Shown here in pieces: positions 50,954-59,347 of a stretch of DNA of 64,000 bases; the first letter of the stretch is position 1, and each line of letters opens with the position of its first letter. The position numbers and the translations under genes are program-made. Location of the stretch: positions 1 to 64,000 of the forward strand of contig JAJYBU010000010.1 of assembly GCA_021778845.1 (NCBI GenBank), read 5' to 3'. The stretch comes from Acidobacteriota bacterium. Lineage in GTDB: Bacteria; Acidobacteriota; Terriglobia; Terriglobales; Acidobacteriaceae. Below the pieces are notes generated by a model that made no database searches, had not been told where the DNA came from, and saw only the letters and a list, made by a program, of their open reading frames with translations.

Positions 50954-52114
50954 ATGCTGCAGAGGATCGCTTTCCGTTGGTTTCCGAGGGTTGCGCGGGT
51001 CGCGCCGAAAACAATGCTGCGGGGCTGTGTTGCACTGGTCGGGCTGGCTGCGCTGGGCGCGATGGTGGGTTGCTATACCGATTACAGCGGTGCGTCTTTT
51101 GTTGGGCCGGGGCAGCAGCAGAATAATGCGCTGTGGGTGGCGAATGGGAGCAATGTGGTGGAGTTTCTGCCCTCGCAGTTGCAGAACGGAGTGAGTGCGC
51201 CGGTGCCGCACCTGATGCTGAACTCGGCTGCGTTTGGAGCGCCGCAGGGGGTGGTGTTCGATCAGAATGGCGATCTGTGGGTGATTGATGGCGGGACCGT
51301 GGCGACGGGGGGAAAGGTAGCTCCGGCGCTGTTTGAATTTACGCCGACACAACTGGCGAAGCTGGGGACGGTGAATAATCCAACGCCTGCGGTTACGATC
51401 GAGTCCAGCAGCTTCAAGTTTCCGCAGCAGGCTGCGTTTGATCTGCGGGGAAACCTGTGGGTGACCGACAACGGAAGCAACGCGATCTATGTGTTCACGG
51501 TGGCGCAACAGGCGGCGACGGCGATGAGTGCGACGCCAGCGGTGAAGGTGACCTCGGCACCTGCGTTCAATGGGCCGCTGGGGATTGCGTTTGACTATAG
51601 CGGCAACCTGTATGTTGCGAATAATGGGACGACGACGATCTTTGGATTCAAGGCGAGGACGCTGCCGACGGTGGGTAATGCATCGAGCGGGACGTCGAAC
51701 CTGGTGCCGAGTGTGACGCTGAGCGATGATGGCTCGGGGTCGGTACAGGGACCGTGGGGACTGGCGTTCGATTCGTATGGCGACCTGTGGTCGACCAATT
51801 CGAATGCGCCAAATACGGTGGTGGGATATAGTCCCGCGCAGTTGGCGATGGGTGGAGCGTTGACGCCGTCGTTGACGTTTACGAGCGTGGCGGTGAGCGG
51901 AAACCAGACGCTGGTTGCGCCGAATGGGATTGCGTTCGATATGTATGGCGATGTGGTGGTGGATAGTTCGGCAGCACCGTTCGGGCTGGCGGGCTATGGG
52001 ACGGAGCAACAGGTTACGACGAATACGAGTGGACCGGTTCCGGATGTGTTTCTGGTGGGGAGTGCGACGAAGCTGAATGCGCCGGCGGGGATTACGTTCG
52101 GGCCTTCGTTCTAG
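50954..52114 (+). CDS. NHL-repeat lipoprotein
   Basis: 386 residues. The N-terminus has a signal with a lipobox-like Cys (LAALGAMVGCYTD), so the protein should be lipid-anchored. The rest consists of NHL/SMP-30-type beta-propeller repeats with phrases such as APQGVVFDQNGDLWVID, GPLGIAFDYSGNLYVAN, GPWGLAFDSYGDLWSTN and APNGIAFDMYGDVVVD, about four blades visible. Start ATG 50954 was chosen because GGAGG lies five bases upstream; ATG 50942 has no site. Convergent with the Cfa-like gene; the ligand is unknown. Confidence 0.75.
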   Translation: MLQRIAFRWFPRVARVAPKTMLRGCVALVGLAALGAMVGCYTDYSGASFVGPGQQQNNALWVANGSNVVEFLPSQLQNGVSAPVPHLMLNSAAFGAPQGVVFDQNGDLWVIDGGTVATGGKVAPALFEFTPTQLAKLGTVNNPTPAVTIESSSFKFPQQAAFDLRGNLWVTDNGSNAIYVFTVAQQAATAMSATPAVKVTSAPAFNGPLGIAFDYSGNLYVANNGTTTIFGFKARTLPTVGNASSGTSNLVPSVTLSDDGSGSVQGPWGLAFDSYGDLWSTNSNAPNTVVGYSPAQLAMGGALTPSLTFTSVAVSGNQTLVAPNGIAFDMYGDVVVDSSAAPFGLAGYGTEQQVTTNTSGPVPDVFLVGSATKLNAPAGITFGPSF

Positions 52115-52128
52115 CGGAGGGAAGGCGG

Positions 52129-53265
52129 CTAGCGGGCGGACTGGTAGCCGCCGGGGACGCCGTTGGGGGAGAGGACCAACTGCCAGAGCTGGAGGCAGCG
52201 GGAGCGGAAGGCGGCGGCGCAGGTGAGCAGGTAGTACTGCCACATGCGTTGGAAACGCTGGTCGAGGTGGCTGAGGAGTTCGCCGCGCTGGATGCTGCGC
52301 TGGAAGTTTTTTGACCAGGACATGAGGGTGAAGTCGTAGTCGGGGCCGATGTTTTGCAGGTCTTCGATGAGGAAACGTCCCTCAATGGCGGTGGTGATCT
52401 GGCGCAGGGAGGGGAGTTTGCCGTTGGGGAAGATGTGGGTGTTGATCCAGGGCTCGCCGGCGAGTTCGGTGTGGAGGCTGCCGATGGTGTGGAGGAGGAA
52501 GATGCCGTTGGGGGAGAGGGCGCGGCGGGCGGTGTTGAAGAAGGCGGGGTAGTTTTTGACGCCGACGTGCTCGAACATGCCGACGGAGACGATGGTGTCG
52601 GTGTGGCCGGTGAAGCTGCGGTAGTCCTGGAGGCGGATGTCGACGGGGAGGCCTGCGCAGAGGTTGCGGGCGAAGGTGGCCTGGTTCTCAGAGACGGTGA
52701 GGCCGATGACGTGGACGCCGTAGTGCTCGGCGGCGAAGCGGGCGAAGGCGCCCCAGCCGCAGCCGATTTCGAGGACGGTGGTGCCGGGGGAGAGATGGAG
52801 CTTGCGGCAGATGAGATCGAGCTTGGCGAGTTGCGCTTCGTCGAGGGTGCGGTCGAGCATGCGGGTGCAACTGCCGCTGTAGGCGCAGCTATAGACCATG
52901 GTGTCGCCGAGCATGGAGCGGAAGAGCTGGTTGTCGAGGTCGTAGTGGCGCTCGCCGACCTGGAAGGCTCGACTGACGCTTTGCAGGTTGGCGAGATAAG
53001 CGCGGAGGGTGCCGAGAAGCTGCGGGATGAAAAGGCCGGCGGTGCGGTCGAGATGGGCGGTGAAGAGGCGATAGAAGAGGTCGTCGAGATTGGCGCAGTC
53101 CCACCAGCCGTTGATATAGGAGTCGCCGAGACCGAGCGTGCCCTGCCAGCGGATGCGGTGGAACATGGCGGGGTTGTGAACCTGGATGTCGTAGGGTGCG
53201 GAGCCGTTGAGTTGAATGCCTGCGGTGGCGATGAGCGACTGAAACCAATACTCGGCTGATTGCAT
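52129..53265 (-). CDS. Cyclopropane-fatty-acid-phospholipid synthase family
   Basis: 378 residues. A SAM-dependent methyltransferase with LEIGCGWGAFARFAAEHYGV as motif I, ITGLTVSEN-type following strand (VIGLTVSENQATFARN), SVGMFEHVG, and the CFA-type HTIGS and IFPNGKLPSL. It would add a methylene to unsaturated acyl chains of membrane lipids. Start ATG 53265 behind GGAGGACAGC; a TTG at 53280 is less likely. The N-terminal region is shorter than in the E. coli enzyme. Related mycolic-acid-type activities cannot be excluded. Confidence 0.85.
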   Translation of the reverse strand: MQSAEYWFQSLIATAGIQLNGSAPYDIQVHNPAMFHRIRWQGTLGLGDSYINGWWDCANLDDLFYRLFTAHLDRTAGLFIPQLLGTLRAYLANLQSVSRAFQVGERHYDLDNQLFRSMLGDTMVYSCAYSGSCTRMLDRTLDEAQLAKLDLICRKLHLSPGTTVLEIGCGWGAFARFAAEHYGVHVIGLTVSENQATFARNLCAGLPVDIRLQDYRSFTGHTDTIVSVGMFEHVGVKNYPAFFNTARRALSPNGIFLLHTIGSLHTELAGEPWINTHIFPNGKLPSLRQITTAIEGRFLIEDLQNIGPDYDFTLMSWSKNFQRSIQRGELLSHLDQRFQRMWQYYLLTCAAAFRSRCLQLWQLVLSPNGVPGGYQSAR

Positions 53266-53530
53266 GCTGTCCTCCAGCAAAAACCGCCATCGATGTTGGA
53301 TATACGCTTTGGCATGAAGGATACATCGTGTGGGATCAAGGAGATGCGATTATCGAAGATTGAGTGCGGAGAGATGAGCTTTGTGTGAGCTGGGGAAGGC
53401 CGGAGTTTCGCACAGAAAGGGCGAGATTTGCACCGAAATTTTGCTGTTGCACGGACGGGATTTTGTGCGAGGATTCTCAGCAACGGAAGAGCGATCTTCC
53501 AGAGAAGAGAGAAGAATCAGAGGCAGTAGG

Positions 53531-53647
53531 GGATCGGACGCGAGACCCACTTCGGGCAACCGGAGAGAAGGATTGGATGCGAGGCCCGCTTCGGGCAACC
53601 GAAGATGAGGAGCGGATTCAAAACCTACTTTGAGCAACCGGAGACAC
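53531..53647. repeat. Three tandem 39-bp repeats
   Basis: Three units begin at 53531, 53570 and 53609. Unit 1 has GGATCGGACGCGAGACCCAC and CTTCGGGCAACCGG; the others differ at several positions. The period is a multiple of three, so either strand codes for 13-residue repeats (for example LRLPEAGLASNPS on minus), but no full gene was recognised. No spacers, so not CRISPR. The flanks 53266-53530 hold no clear gene. Confidence 0.75.
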
Positions 53648-53769
53648 GCTGGCAAAGAGGAAACTCGCAGGATTTGCTGAACGGACGAACGAAGGACAAG
53701 CGGGTTCGCCTGCGGTCACGAGGGAAGACGGGAAGCGGAGATTGACTTGGTGCCGAAACCAGGTCTTCG

Positions 53770-53825
53770 AAAGATTCGGACGGCGGAAGGGCGAGTTCTC
53801 GCGAGAGGATTCGCCCTTTGGCTTT
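53770..53825. terminator. GC-rich stem-loop with T-run
   Basis: GGAAGGGCGAG and TCGCCCTTT flank TTCTCGCGAGAGG and are followed by GGCTTTTGG on plus. It could end a plus-strand transcript; none is known here. Confidence 0.35.
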
Positions 53826-53871
53826 TGGGGGATCAGGAAGGAGTGGGTGCGGTGGGAGTGCGTGCTTTGTC

Positions 53872-53913
53872 GTTCCCACCCGTCCGCAAGTGCGCGTACG
53901 GATGGGGCACCCG
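53872..53913. repeat. Palindromic repeat with GGGGCACCC
   Basis: Imperfect stem CCCACCCGTCCG with CGGATGGGGCAC around a CGCAAGTGCGCGTA loop. Looks related to the GGGGC-type palindrome at 12355-12384. 53648-53953 otherwise shows no gene. Confidence 0.45.
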
Positions 53914-53953
53914 GTATGTCAGCAAAGATCGACAGAGGGTGTTTGAAAAGCAG

Positions 53954-55075
53954 CTAGATGAGGGGGAGGCCTTCGATGCCGAGGTCGGCGTGGAAGATGG
54001 TGGTGTTGGTGGCGAGGGCTGCGCAGCCGTCGTCGAGGAAGCAGAGGCCTACGAGGTCGTTTCCGGCTACGATGAGTTCAGCTTCGGGGGCATTGGTTTC
54101 GCGTGAGTCCCAGATGCGGACGATGCCGCGATGGCCGCGGAGAGAGGCGGCGACGTAGAGGTTTCCGTCGACGTCCAAGGCCATGCCCTGGGGACGTCCG
54201 AGGCCGCGGTAGTAGGTGGTGGTGTTGCCGTGGGGGTCGATGGCGTAGATGGGCTGGTTGGAGCTGACGGTGGGTGCGGTGACCATGAGGACGCCGTCGG
54301 GACGAAAGCAGAGGTGATAGAAGGCGACGGAGGGTTCGAGGGTGGCGAAGACGAAGGTCTCGCCGGAGCGGCTGGGGTTGTGGGGGTTGAGGGCGCTGCC
54401 GGGCAGGTCAGAGGCGGTGGATGTGGTTTTGGGAATGATCTTGAAGATGGTGCCGGAGCGGTCGCCGACGAAGAGGTTGCCGTCGCGGTCGAAGGCGATG
54501 CCGGTGGCGATGCGCATGCCTTCGGCGAAGGTGGAGATGTTGCCGGCAGGGGTGATGCGGTAGATGGTGCCCTCGGTGCGGGAGCTGGCGTAGAGATTGT
54601 GGTCGGGGCCGAAGGCGAGGGCGGAGACGTTCATCATGTCGCGGACGAAGGGGGTGACCTGAAGGTCGCGGGCGACGCGGAAGATGGAGACGGGGACCTG
54701 CTCGCCGCGGGGACCGGAGACCATGGCGAAGAGGTTGCCGTCGGCGTCGACGGCGGGGTTGGAGATGATGTGGAGGTCCTCGACCATGGGGACGCCGATG
54801 TTGGCGTGGAGAGGATTGCTGGCGAGGTCGCCGTGACGGAGGGACAACTCGGAGGAGATGGCGCCGGAGGGGACGCGGACGAGGGCTCGGGTGGGGCGGG
54901 CGAGATCGAGATGCGCGGGCGTGTCGCCGAAGAAGGCCTGTGGGAGTTGCGGGCCGTCGTTGGTGCTGAGGAGATGGGCACCGAGGACTTCAAAGCTGCC
55001 GCCGGGGATGGCGCAGCGTGGAAAGAGGTGATCGAGATGCGGGGCTTCGGGACGGATTGGATGCAGGAGGGCCAT
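53954..55075 (-). CDS. NHL/SMP-30-type beta-propeller protein
   Basis: 373 residues. An N-terminal IPT/TIG-like segment (CAIPGGSFEVLGAHLL) precedes a propeller with repeats such as VDADGNLFAMVSG, GIAFDRDGNLFVGDRSG and MALDVDGNLYVAASLRG. The distribution of Asp and Asn resembles gluconolactonase/SMP-30 proteins, but the metal-binding residues cannot be assigned with confidence. No signal peptide is evident, so the protein may stay in the cytoplasm. Start ATG 55075. The substrate is unknown. Confidence 0.72.
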   Translation of the reverse strand: MALLHPIRPEAPHLDHLFPRCAIPGGSFEVLGAHLLSTNDGPQLPQAFFGDTPAHLDLARPTRALVRVPSGAISSELSLRHGDLASNPLHANIGVPMVEDLHIISNPAVDADGNLFAMVSGPRGEQVPVSIFRVARDLQVTPFVRDMMNVSALAFGPDHNLYASSRTEGTIYRITPAGNISTFAEGMRIATGIAFDRDGNLFVGDRSGTIFKIIPKTTSTASDLPGSALNPHNPSRSGETFVFATLEPSVAFYHLCFRPDGVLMVTAPTVSSNQPIYAIDPHGNTTTYYRGLGRPQGMALDVDGNLYVAASLRGHRGIVRIWDSRETNAPEAELIVAGNDLVGLCFLDDGCAALATNTTIFHADLGIEGLPLI

Positions 55076-55175
55076 TAATGCCTAGGGTATGCGTGGCGGT
55101 AGGGCGATGCAAGATGCGGTGATGAAAATGCATGCGATGCGGGATCGCAGAGAGAGGAGGCGAGGCGTGATGGGC

Positions 55176-55604
55176 CTAGTAGTGCCTGCCGAAGAAGCGA
55201 CCGTGCAGGCCGGCTCCGAGGAGGATGCCCAGCACGCTCAGAAGCAGGGGCCAGTTGCCGACACCGAGGCCGGCGATGGCGGGACCGGGGCAGACGCCGG
55301 TAAGTCCCCAGCCGACACCGAAGATGGCTGCGCCGATGAGGGTGGGTGCGTTGAGACGCGAGGGATGGGTGTGAAAGACGGGGCCGAAGAGGGGACGCTT
55401 CATCAGGCGAGGCAGAAGTGCGTAGGAGATGGCGGTGACGCCTGCTGCGCCACCGAGAACGAGCAACAGTCCCATGTTCTTGAGCAGGAGGAACTGGAGG
55501 ATGCTCTCGGGTTGGACCATGGTGGAGATTGCGAGGCCGAAGCCGAAGAGGCCGCCGGAAAGGATGGCGGAGAGAAGGATGGGACGAGAGGTGGTTGGGG
55601 GCAT
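55176..55604 (-). CDS. YeeE/YedE family membrane protein, second subunit
   Basis: 142 residues with four membrane helices. It has the conserved Cys motif GWGLTGVCPGPAIAGLGVG, a hallmark of the sulfur-transport family PF04143. Start ATG 55604; one nucleotide separates it from the stop of the preceding gene (TAA C ATG), so they act as one unit. The partner supplies the GCTSGHGICG site. Related proteins transport thiosulfate or selenium/sulfur species. Confidence 0.82.
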   Translation of the reverse strand: MPPTTSRPILLSAILSGGLFGFGLAISTMVQPESILQFLLLKNMGLLLVLGGAAGVTAISYALLPRLMKRPLFGPVFHTHPSRLNAPTLIGAAIFGVGWGLTGVCPGPAIAGLGVGNWPLLLSVLGILLGAGLHGRFFGRHY

Positions 55605-55605
55605 G

Positions 55606-56088
55606 TTAGAAGCCTCCGAGGGCGTGCACGAGATGCGCGGTGAGAATGGCCGTGGTGAGAAAGAGAATGACCGCGAGGATGGAAGGGAGTTGGCCGGAGC
55701 CGACGCCGCAGATGCCGTGACCGGAGGTGCAGCCACCGCCCATGCGCGCTCCGAAGCCGGCAAGGATGCCGCCAGCGAAGAGTTGCCAGAGCGGGACGCG
55801 GGTGACGTATCCGTGGCCGTGACCGAGGGTGAAGGTGAAGACGGCAGCGCCGGCGACCATGCCGAGAGCGTACATGAGCAGCCAGTTGCGCCGGGATACA
55901 AAGTTTTCGTGACGGAAGAAGGGATGGCGCGACAGAAAAGACCAGAGCGCACTGTAGACCGTGCTGATGCCGCCAATCAGACCGGTGAGAGCGAAGAGCA
56001 GGCTGACGCCGAGTCCGATGGAGATGCCGCCGAATAGGAAGTGCTTCCATCCGAGCGGAAACCATTGTGTGATTGCGATGAGGTGCAT
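55606..56088 (-). CDS. YeeE/YedE family membrane protein, first subunit
   Basis: 160 residues, about four or five membrane helices. ARMGGGCTSGHGICGVGSGQ holds the conserved Cys of the family. Start ATG 56088, preceded by GGAGAGGTAC. It precedes its partner by one base. The pair matches two-component YeeE/YedE systems, as in many proteobacteria. The pgpA gene ends 19 bp upstream on the same strand and may be co-transcribed. Confidence 0.82.
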   Translation of the reverse strand: MHLIAITQWFPLGWKHFLFGGISIGLGVSLLFALTGLIGGISTVYSALWSFLSRHPFFRHENFVSRRNWLLMYALGMVAGAAVFTFTLGHGHGYVTRVPLWQLFAGGILAGFGARMGGGCTSGHGICGVGSGQLPSILAVILFLTTAILTAHLVHALGGF

Positions 56089-56107
56089 GTACCTCTCCGG
56101 GATGTGA

Positions 56108-56629
56108 TCAGAAGATGTGGGTGAAATGGGTAAGGAGAGCGCCGAGGAGAAGTGCGATGAGGCCGGCGGCAACGTCGTCGAGCATGATGCCGGTGCCGGA
56201 GGGGAGGGCTTCGAGGCGGCGGATGGGCCAGGGCTTGGTGATGTCGAGGAGGCGGAAGAGGAGGAGTGCGAGCGCGGCCTGCTGCCAGGTGGGACGCATG
56301 AGCATGAGAGCGAAGAGCTGGCCGGCGACTTCGTCGATGACGACGAAGCCGGGGTCGTGGCGGGAGGCTTCGCGCGCGGTGATGGTGGAGGCAGGGATGC
56401 CGATCGCGGTGATGAGGAGGGCTGCGACGGTGGTGGCGATAGTGAGAGTAGTGGCGGTGGAGGGGAAGATGTGGGCGGCGGCGTACCAGAGGAGGACTGC
56501 GGCGACGCTGCCGTAGGTGCCGGGGCCGGGCCGGCCGTAGCCTGCGCCGAAGAAGGTTGCGAGGGTCCAGGCCCAGCGGGTCTTGGGGCCACGAAGATCG
56601 GAGCGCGAGACGCCTGGCTGATGCGCCAC
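56108..56629 (-). CDS. pgpA: Phosphatidylglycerophosphatase A
   Basis: 173 residues. It removes the phosphate of phosphatidylglycerophosphate in the inner membrane. The PgpA signature is FGAGYGRPGPGTYGS with IDEVAGQLFAL (DExxG) and LDITKPWPIRRLE, GIMLDDVAAG in the later part. No ATG is available; GTG 56629 overlaps the yacG stop by one base (TAGTG), with GGAAG upstream, and was preferred over GTG 56641, which would overlap further. Three to four membrane helices. Confidence 0.85.
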   Translation of the reverse strand: MAHQPGVSRSDLRGPKTRWAWTLATFFGAGYGRPGPGTYGSVAAVLLWYAAAHIFPSTATTLTIATTVAALLITAIGIPASTITAREASRHDPGFVVIDEVAGQLFALMLMRPTWQQAALALLLFRLLDITKPWPIRRLEALPSGTGIMLDDVAAGLIALLLGALLTHFTHIF

Positions 56630-56844
56630 TAGTTCTTCCACTCTTTGATGGGGTTGGATTGCTGCTCGGCGTGCTCGAGGTCTTCGAGGAGGTCGGGGTC
56701 GAGGATGGGGGAGGAGATTTTGTAGTCGCCCGAAGCCCACTTGCCGAGATCGATGGTGCGGCAGCGGTCGGAACAGAAGGGGAAGTCTTCGCTGGTGGCG
56801 GGGACGGGTTTCTTGCAGATGGGGCAGGGGATGGTCTTGATCAT
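56629..56844 (-). CDS. yacG: YacG-type zinc-binding DNA gyrase inhibitor
   Basis: 71 residues. Four Cys (7, 10, 24, 28) in CPICKKP and FCSDRCRTIDLGKWA form the YacG zinc site. In E. coli YacG binds GyrB and inhibits gyrase. Start ATG 56844. The stop overlaps the pgpA GTG by one base. The end carries no further recognisable domain. Confidence 0.88.
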   Translation of the reverse strand: MIKTIPCPICKKPVPATSEDFPFCSDRCRTIDLGKWASGDYKISSPILDPDLLEDLEHAEQQSNPIKEWKN

Positions 56845-56857
56845 GGTGGGTTACAGG

Positions 56858-57199
56858 TCAGGCAGATTTGGCTAGATACTCATCAAGCGCATCGTTGATG
56901 ACGGTGTTGAGTTTGCGGTCGGTCTTTTCAGCGAAAAGTGCTGCGCGTGTGTGGAGGTCTTCGCGGAGGCGGACGTTGAGACTGCCCTTGAAGGGCTTGT
57001 TAGGGGCCTTACCCTTCGCTGCGCAGAACTCAAGGTATTCATCGACTGCGTTGCGGAAGTTCTTCTCCAGTTCGCGGACGCTCTTGCCGCCAAAGCTGAT
57101 CATGTCGCGGATGCCGAGGACGCGGCCGTGCAGCATCTTGTCTTCAGCACTGAACTCTACGGAACCGTCATAGCCGCGGTGTTGCAGCGTTGTGCTCAT
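56858..57199 (-). CDS. hicB: HicB-family antitoxin
   Basis: 113 residues. The HicB degraded-RNase-H-like domain (KMLHGRVLGIRDMISFGG, VRELEKNFRNAVDEYLE) precedes a ribbon-helix-helix tail (LNVRLREDLHTRAALFAE) that binds DNA. It neutralises HicA and represses the operon. Start ATG 57199 overlaps the hicA stop by 4 bp (ATGA). Order is toxin first, then antitoxin, as usual for hicAB. Confidence 0.9.
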   Translation of the reverse strand: MSTTLQHRGYDGSVEFSAEDKMLHGRVLGIRDMISFGGKSVRELEKNFRNAVDEYLEFCAAKGKAPNKPFKGSLNVRLREDLHTRAALFAEKTDRKLNTVINDALDEYLAKSA

Positions 57200-57447
57200 T
57201 TGATCAAACCTTCCCTTTGAAGAAGAGTGATGGTGTCACGCACCTGATATGGCTTTAGTATCCTGGACGGGTGAGGTTCATGGATAAAGAGTACAGCTTG
57301 CGTTTCTTTATGAATGAATTTTCGACTCGAACCCGACGACTTTTCTATATCAAATCCGAGCGCGGCCATGAGGGACACCAACTCAGACCAGGTAAAGTCC
57401 TTCGGTTTTGACTGCAAACGATATAAGAGCTTTTCTTGCTTTGCCAC
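57196..57447 (-). CDS. hicA: HicA-family toxin
   Basis: 83 residues, start GTG 57447. A dsRBD-like fold with KSSGSSRKFIHKETQ, where HicA usually has GSHxxF with a catalytic His; here Ser replaces that His and the nearest His is two residues past Phe, so activity is uncertain. HicA cleaves mRNA. The GGAGG site lies in a perfect palindrome (57446-57459) that includes the start codon. The pair stands alone between genes on the same strand. Confidence 0.87.
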   Translation of the reverse strand: MAKQEKLLYRLQSKPKDFTWSELVSLMAALGFDIEKSSGSSRKFIHKETQAVLFIHEPHPSRILKPYQVRDTITLLQREGLIK

Positions 57448-57459
57448 GGAGGCCTCCGT
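57446..57459. promoter_or_regulatory. Palindrome covering the hicA ribosome-binding site
   Basis: ACGGAGGCCTCCGT, a perfect 14-bp palindrome. On minus it reads SD GGAGG, spacer CCTCC, then the G of the GTG. It could be the HicB operator or a hairpin that hides the site. Confidence 0.6.
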
Positions 57460-57548
57460 TGGGATGGTTGCAGCTCATATGGGTGATCTCCCGGTCAAAC
57501 AAGAAAGGTGTAACTAAAAACAGTTGCAGAATACTATGAGGGTTGGAA

Positions 57549-59321
57549 TTAATCAAGAATGCGGGCTACGACATCGTAGTCGTGGGATTCGGTGATCTGG
57601 GCACGGTAGAAGGTGCCGGGGATCAGGGCTTCGTGGGGGCCGAAGTCGTTGATGAGGACCTTGCCGTCAATCTCGGGGGCGTGGTCGAGCGAGCGGCCCT
57701 GCCAGAGGAGGTCGGTCTCGTCGGACTCGCCTTCGACGAGGATGTCGAGCTCGCGGCCCACCCATTGCCTGCGGGCCTTTTTGCTGATGCGCTGCTGGAG
57801 CTTCATGAGCTTGCGGCGGCGGGATTCGATGGTGCGCTTCGGAACTTTTTCGTCGAGGGCGAAGGCTCCGGCACCTTCTTCGTCGGAGTAGCTGAAGACG
57901 CCCAGCCAGTCGATTTTGGCGGCGGTGACGAAGGCGCAGAGTTCTTCGAAGTCGGCTTCGGTTTCGCCGGGGAAGCCGACGATGAAGCTGGTGCGGAGGA
58001 CCAGGTTGGGGATGGTCTTGCGGGCTTGCTCAATGATCTGGAGAAAGCGGGCCGATGTTCCGCCTCTGCGCATTCGCTTGAGGACGTTGGCGGAGGCGTG
58101 CTGGAGGGGGACGTCGAGGTACTTGGCGATGGTGTCGTGGCGCGCGATGGTCTGGAGGAGGCGCGGGGTGATCTTGTTGGGGTAAGCGTAGAGGAAGCGC
58201 AGCCACTTGAGGCCGGGGAGGGGTGCGAGGGCGTCGAGGAGGTCGGCTAGCTCGGGCTTGCGGAGGTCGATTCCCTCAGGGGCTAGAGCCCCTTGCGCGG
58301 CAGGGTCATGGACGGACGGGCTAAAGCCCGTCCCCTTCAAAGCGCGGCTGTCTTGCATCTTCAAGGCGCGCCCGGATTGGGTGAGGAGGCTGGGAGGGAG
58401 ATCTTCGCCGTAGCAGGTGGTGTCCTGGCCGATGAGGGTGATCTCGCGGACGCCCTGGGCGATGAGGGATTTGGCTTCGGCTACGATGCTGGCGAGAGGG
58501 CGCGAACGGAACTTCCCGCGGAGTTGAGGGATGATGCAGAAGCTGCAGGGATGGTCGCAGCCTTCGGCGATCTTGATGTAGGCCGAAGAGCGCGGGGTGG
58601 TGAGGATGCGCGGGGTTTCGTCGGAGTAGAGATAGGTGGGGAGGGCGGGGGTGGCACCGTCCCATGAGTCGCGGGAGAAGCGGCCCTGCTGCTCGCGTAG
58701 ATCGCCTTCGGGGCGGGAGGACTGCGCGTCGAGCGGAAGGCTGCGCGTGGTTTCGTGAATGATCTGGGGCGAGTCGGCGCCGGGGCGGGAGTGCTGATTG
58801 ACGGCGCTGGCGTGGCGGGCGATCTGGACGGCTTCGGATTGGGCGGCGGTGAGGATGGGGAAGGGGCTGGCGGCGGGGCGGTTGAGGCCTGCGGCTTCGA
58901 GAATGGCTTCGAGTTCGCCAGTGCCGACTACGGCGTCGACCTCGGGGATGTTGGCGCGGATCTCGTCGCGGTAACGCTCGACGAGGCAGCCGGCGACGAT
59001 GAGGCGCTGGGCTTTGCCCTTGCCTGCGCCGCCGTTGGCGAGCGCTTTCATCTGCACCATTTCGAGGATGGTGTCGACGGACTCCTGCTTGGCCGAGTCG
59101 ATGAAGCTGCAGGTGTTGACGACGAGGATGTCGGCGTCTTCGGCGCGGGGAGTCAGATGGGCTCCGCCGCGATGGAGCAGGCCCATCATGACTTCAGAGT
59201 CGACGAGATTCTTTGGGCAGCCGAGCGAGACGAAGCCGACCGAGGGGTTTTTGGCCCGGTGGGATTCTGGGGAGGGGGTCTCGGGAGCGGCGCCGTCTTC
59301 GAGAGTGGAGGACAGGCTCAC
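57549..59321 (-). CDS. rimO: Ribosomal protein S12 methylthiotransferase RimO
   Basis: 590 residues; typical RimO has about 440. It adds a methylthio group to Asp of S12 and needs two [4Fe-4S] clusters. UPF0004 Cys are 35, 71 and 112 (SLGCPKNLVDSEVM); the radical-SAM Cys are 255, 259, 262 (GCDHPCSFC); a TRAM domain lies at the end. Two extra segments are visible: about 163-226 and 311-355. The second is encoded by repeat DNA with two hairpins (58278-58332) in frame. Start ATG 59321. Confidence 0.92.
   Translation of the reverse strand: MSLSSTLEDGAAPETPSPESHRAKNPSVGFVSLGCPKNLVDSEVMMGLLHRGGAHLTPRAEDADILVVNTCSFIDSAKQESVDTILEMVQMKALANGGAGKGKAQRLIVAGCLVERYRDEIRANIPEVDAVVGTGELEAILEAAGLNRPAASPFPILTAAQSEAVQIARHASAVNQHSRPGADSPQIIHETTRSLPLDAQSSRPEGDLREQQGRFSRDSWDGATPALPTYLYSDETPRILTTPRSSAYIKIAEGCDHPCSFCIIPQLRGKFRSRPLASIVAEAKSLIAQGVREITLIGQDTTCYGEDLPPSLLTQSGRALKMQDSRALKGTGFSPSVHDPAAQGALAPEGIDLRKPELADLLDALAPLPGLKWLRFLYAYPNKITPRLLQTIARHDTIAKYLDVPLQHASANVLKRMRRGGTSARFLQIIEQARKTIPNLVLRTSFIVGFPGETEADFEELCAFVTAAKIDWLGVFSYSDEEGAGAFALDEKVPKRTIESRRRKLMKLQQRISKKARRQWVGRELDILVEGESDETDLLWQGRSLDHAPEIDGKVLINDFGPHEALIPGTFYRAQITESHDYDVVARILD
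58278..58332. repeat. Palindromic repeat pair inside rimO
   Basis: GGGGCTAGAGCCCC (58279-58292) and GACGGGCTAAAGCCCGTC (58315-58332), two hairpins of 6- and 8-bp arms. Encodes on minus the extra segment with FSPSVHDPAAQGALAP. Confidence 0.75.
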
Positions 59322-59347
59322 CCCTCCAGTTTAGCAGCTTTGACGCG

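Noticed and set aside
53531-53647. CRISPR array
   Set aside because: Units are contiguous with no spacers, no cas genes and only three units.
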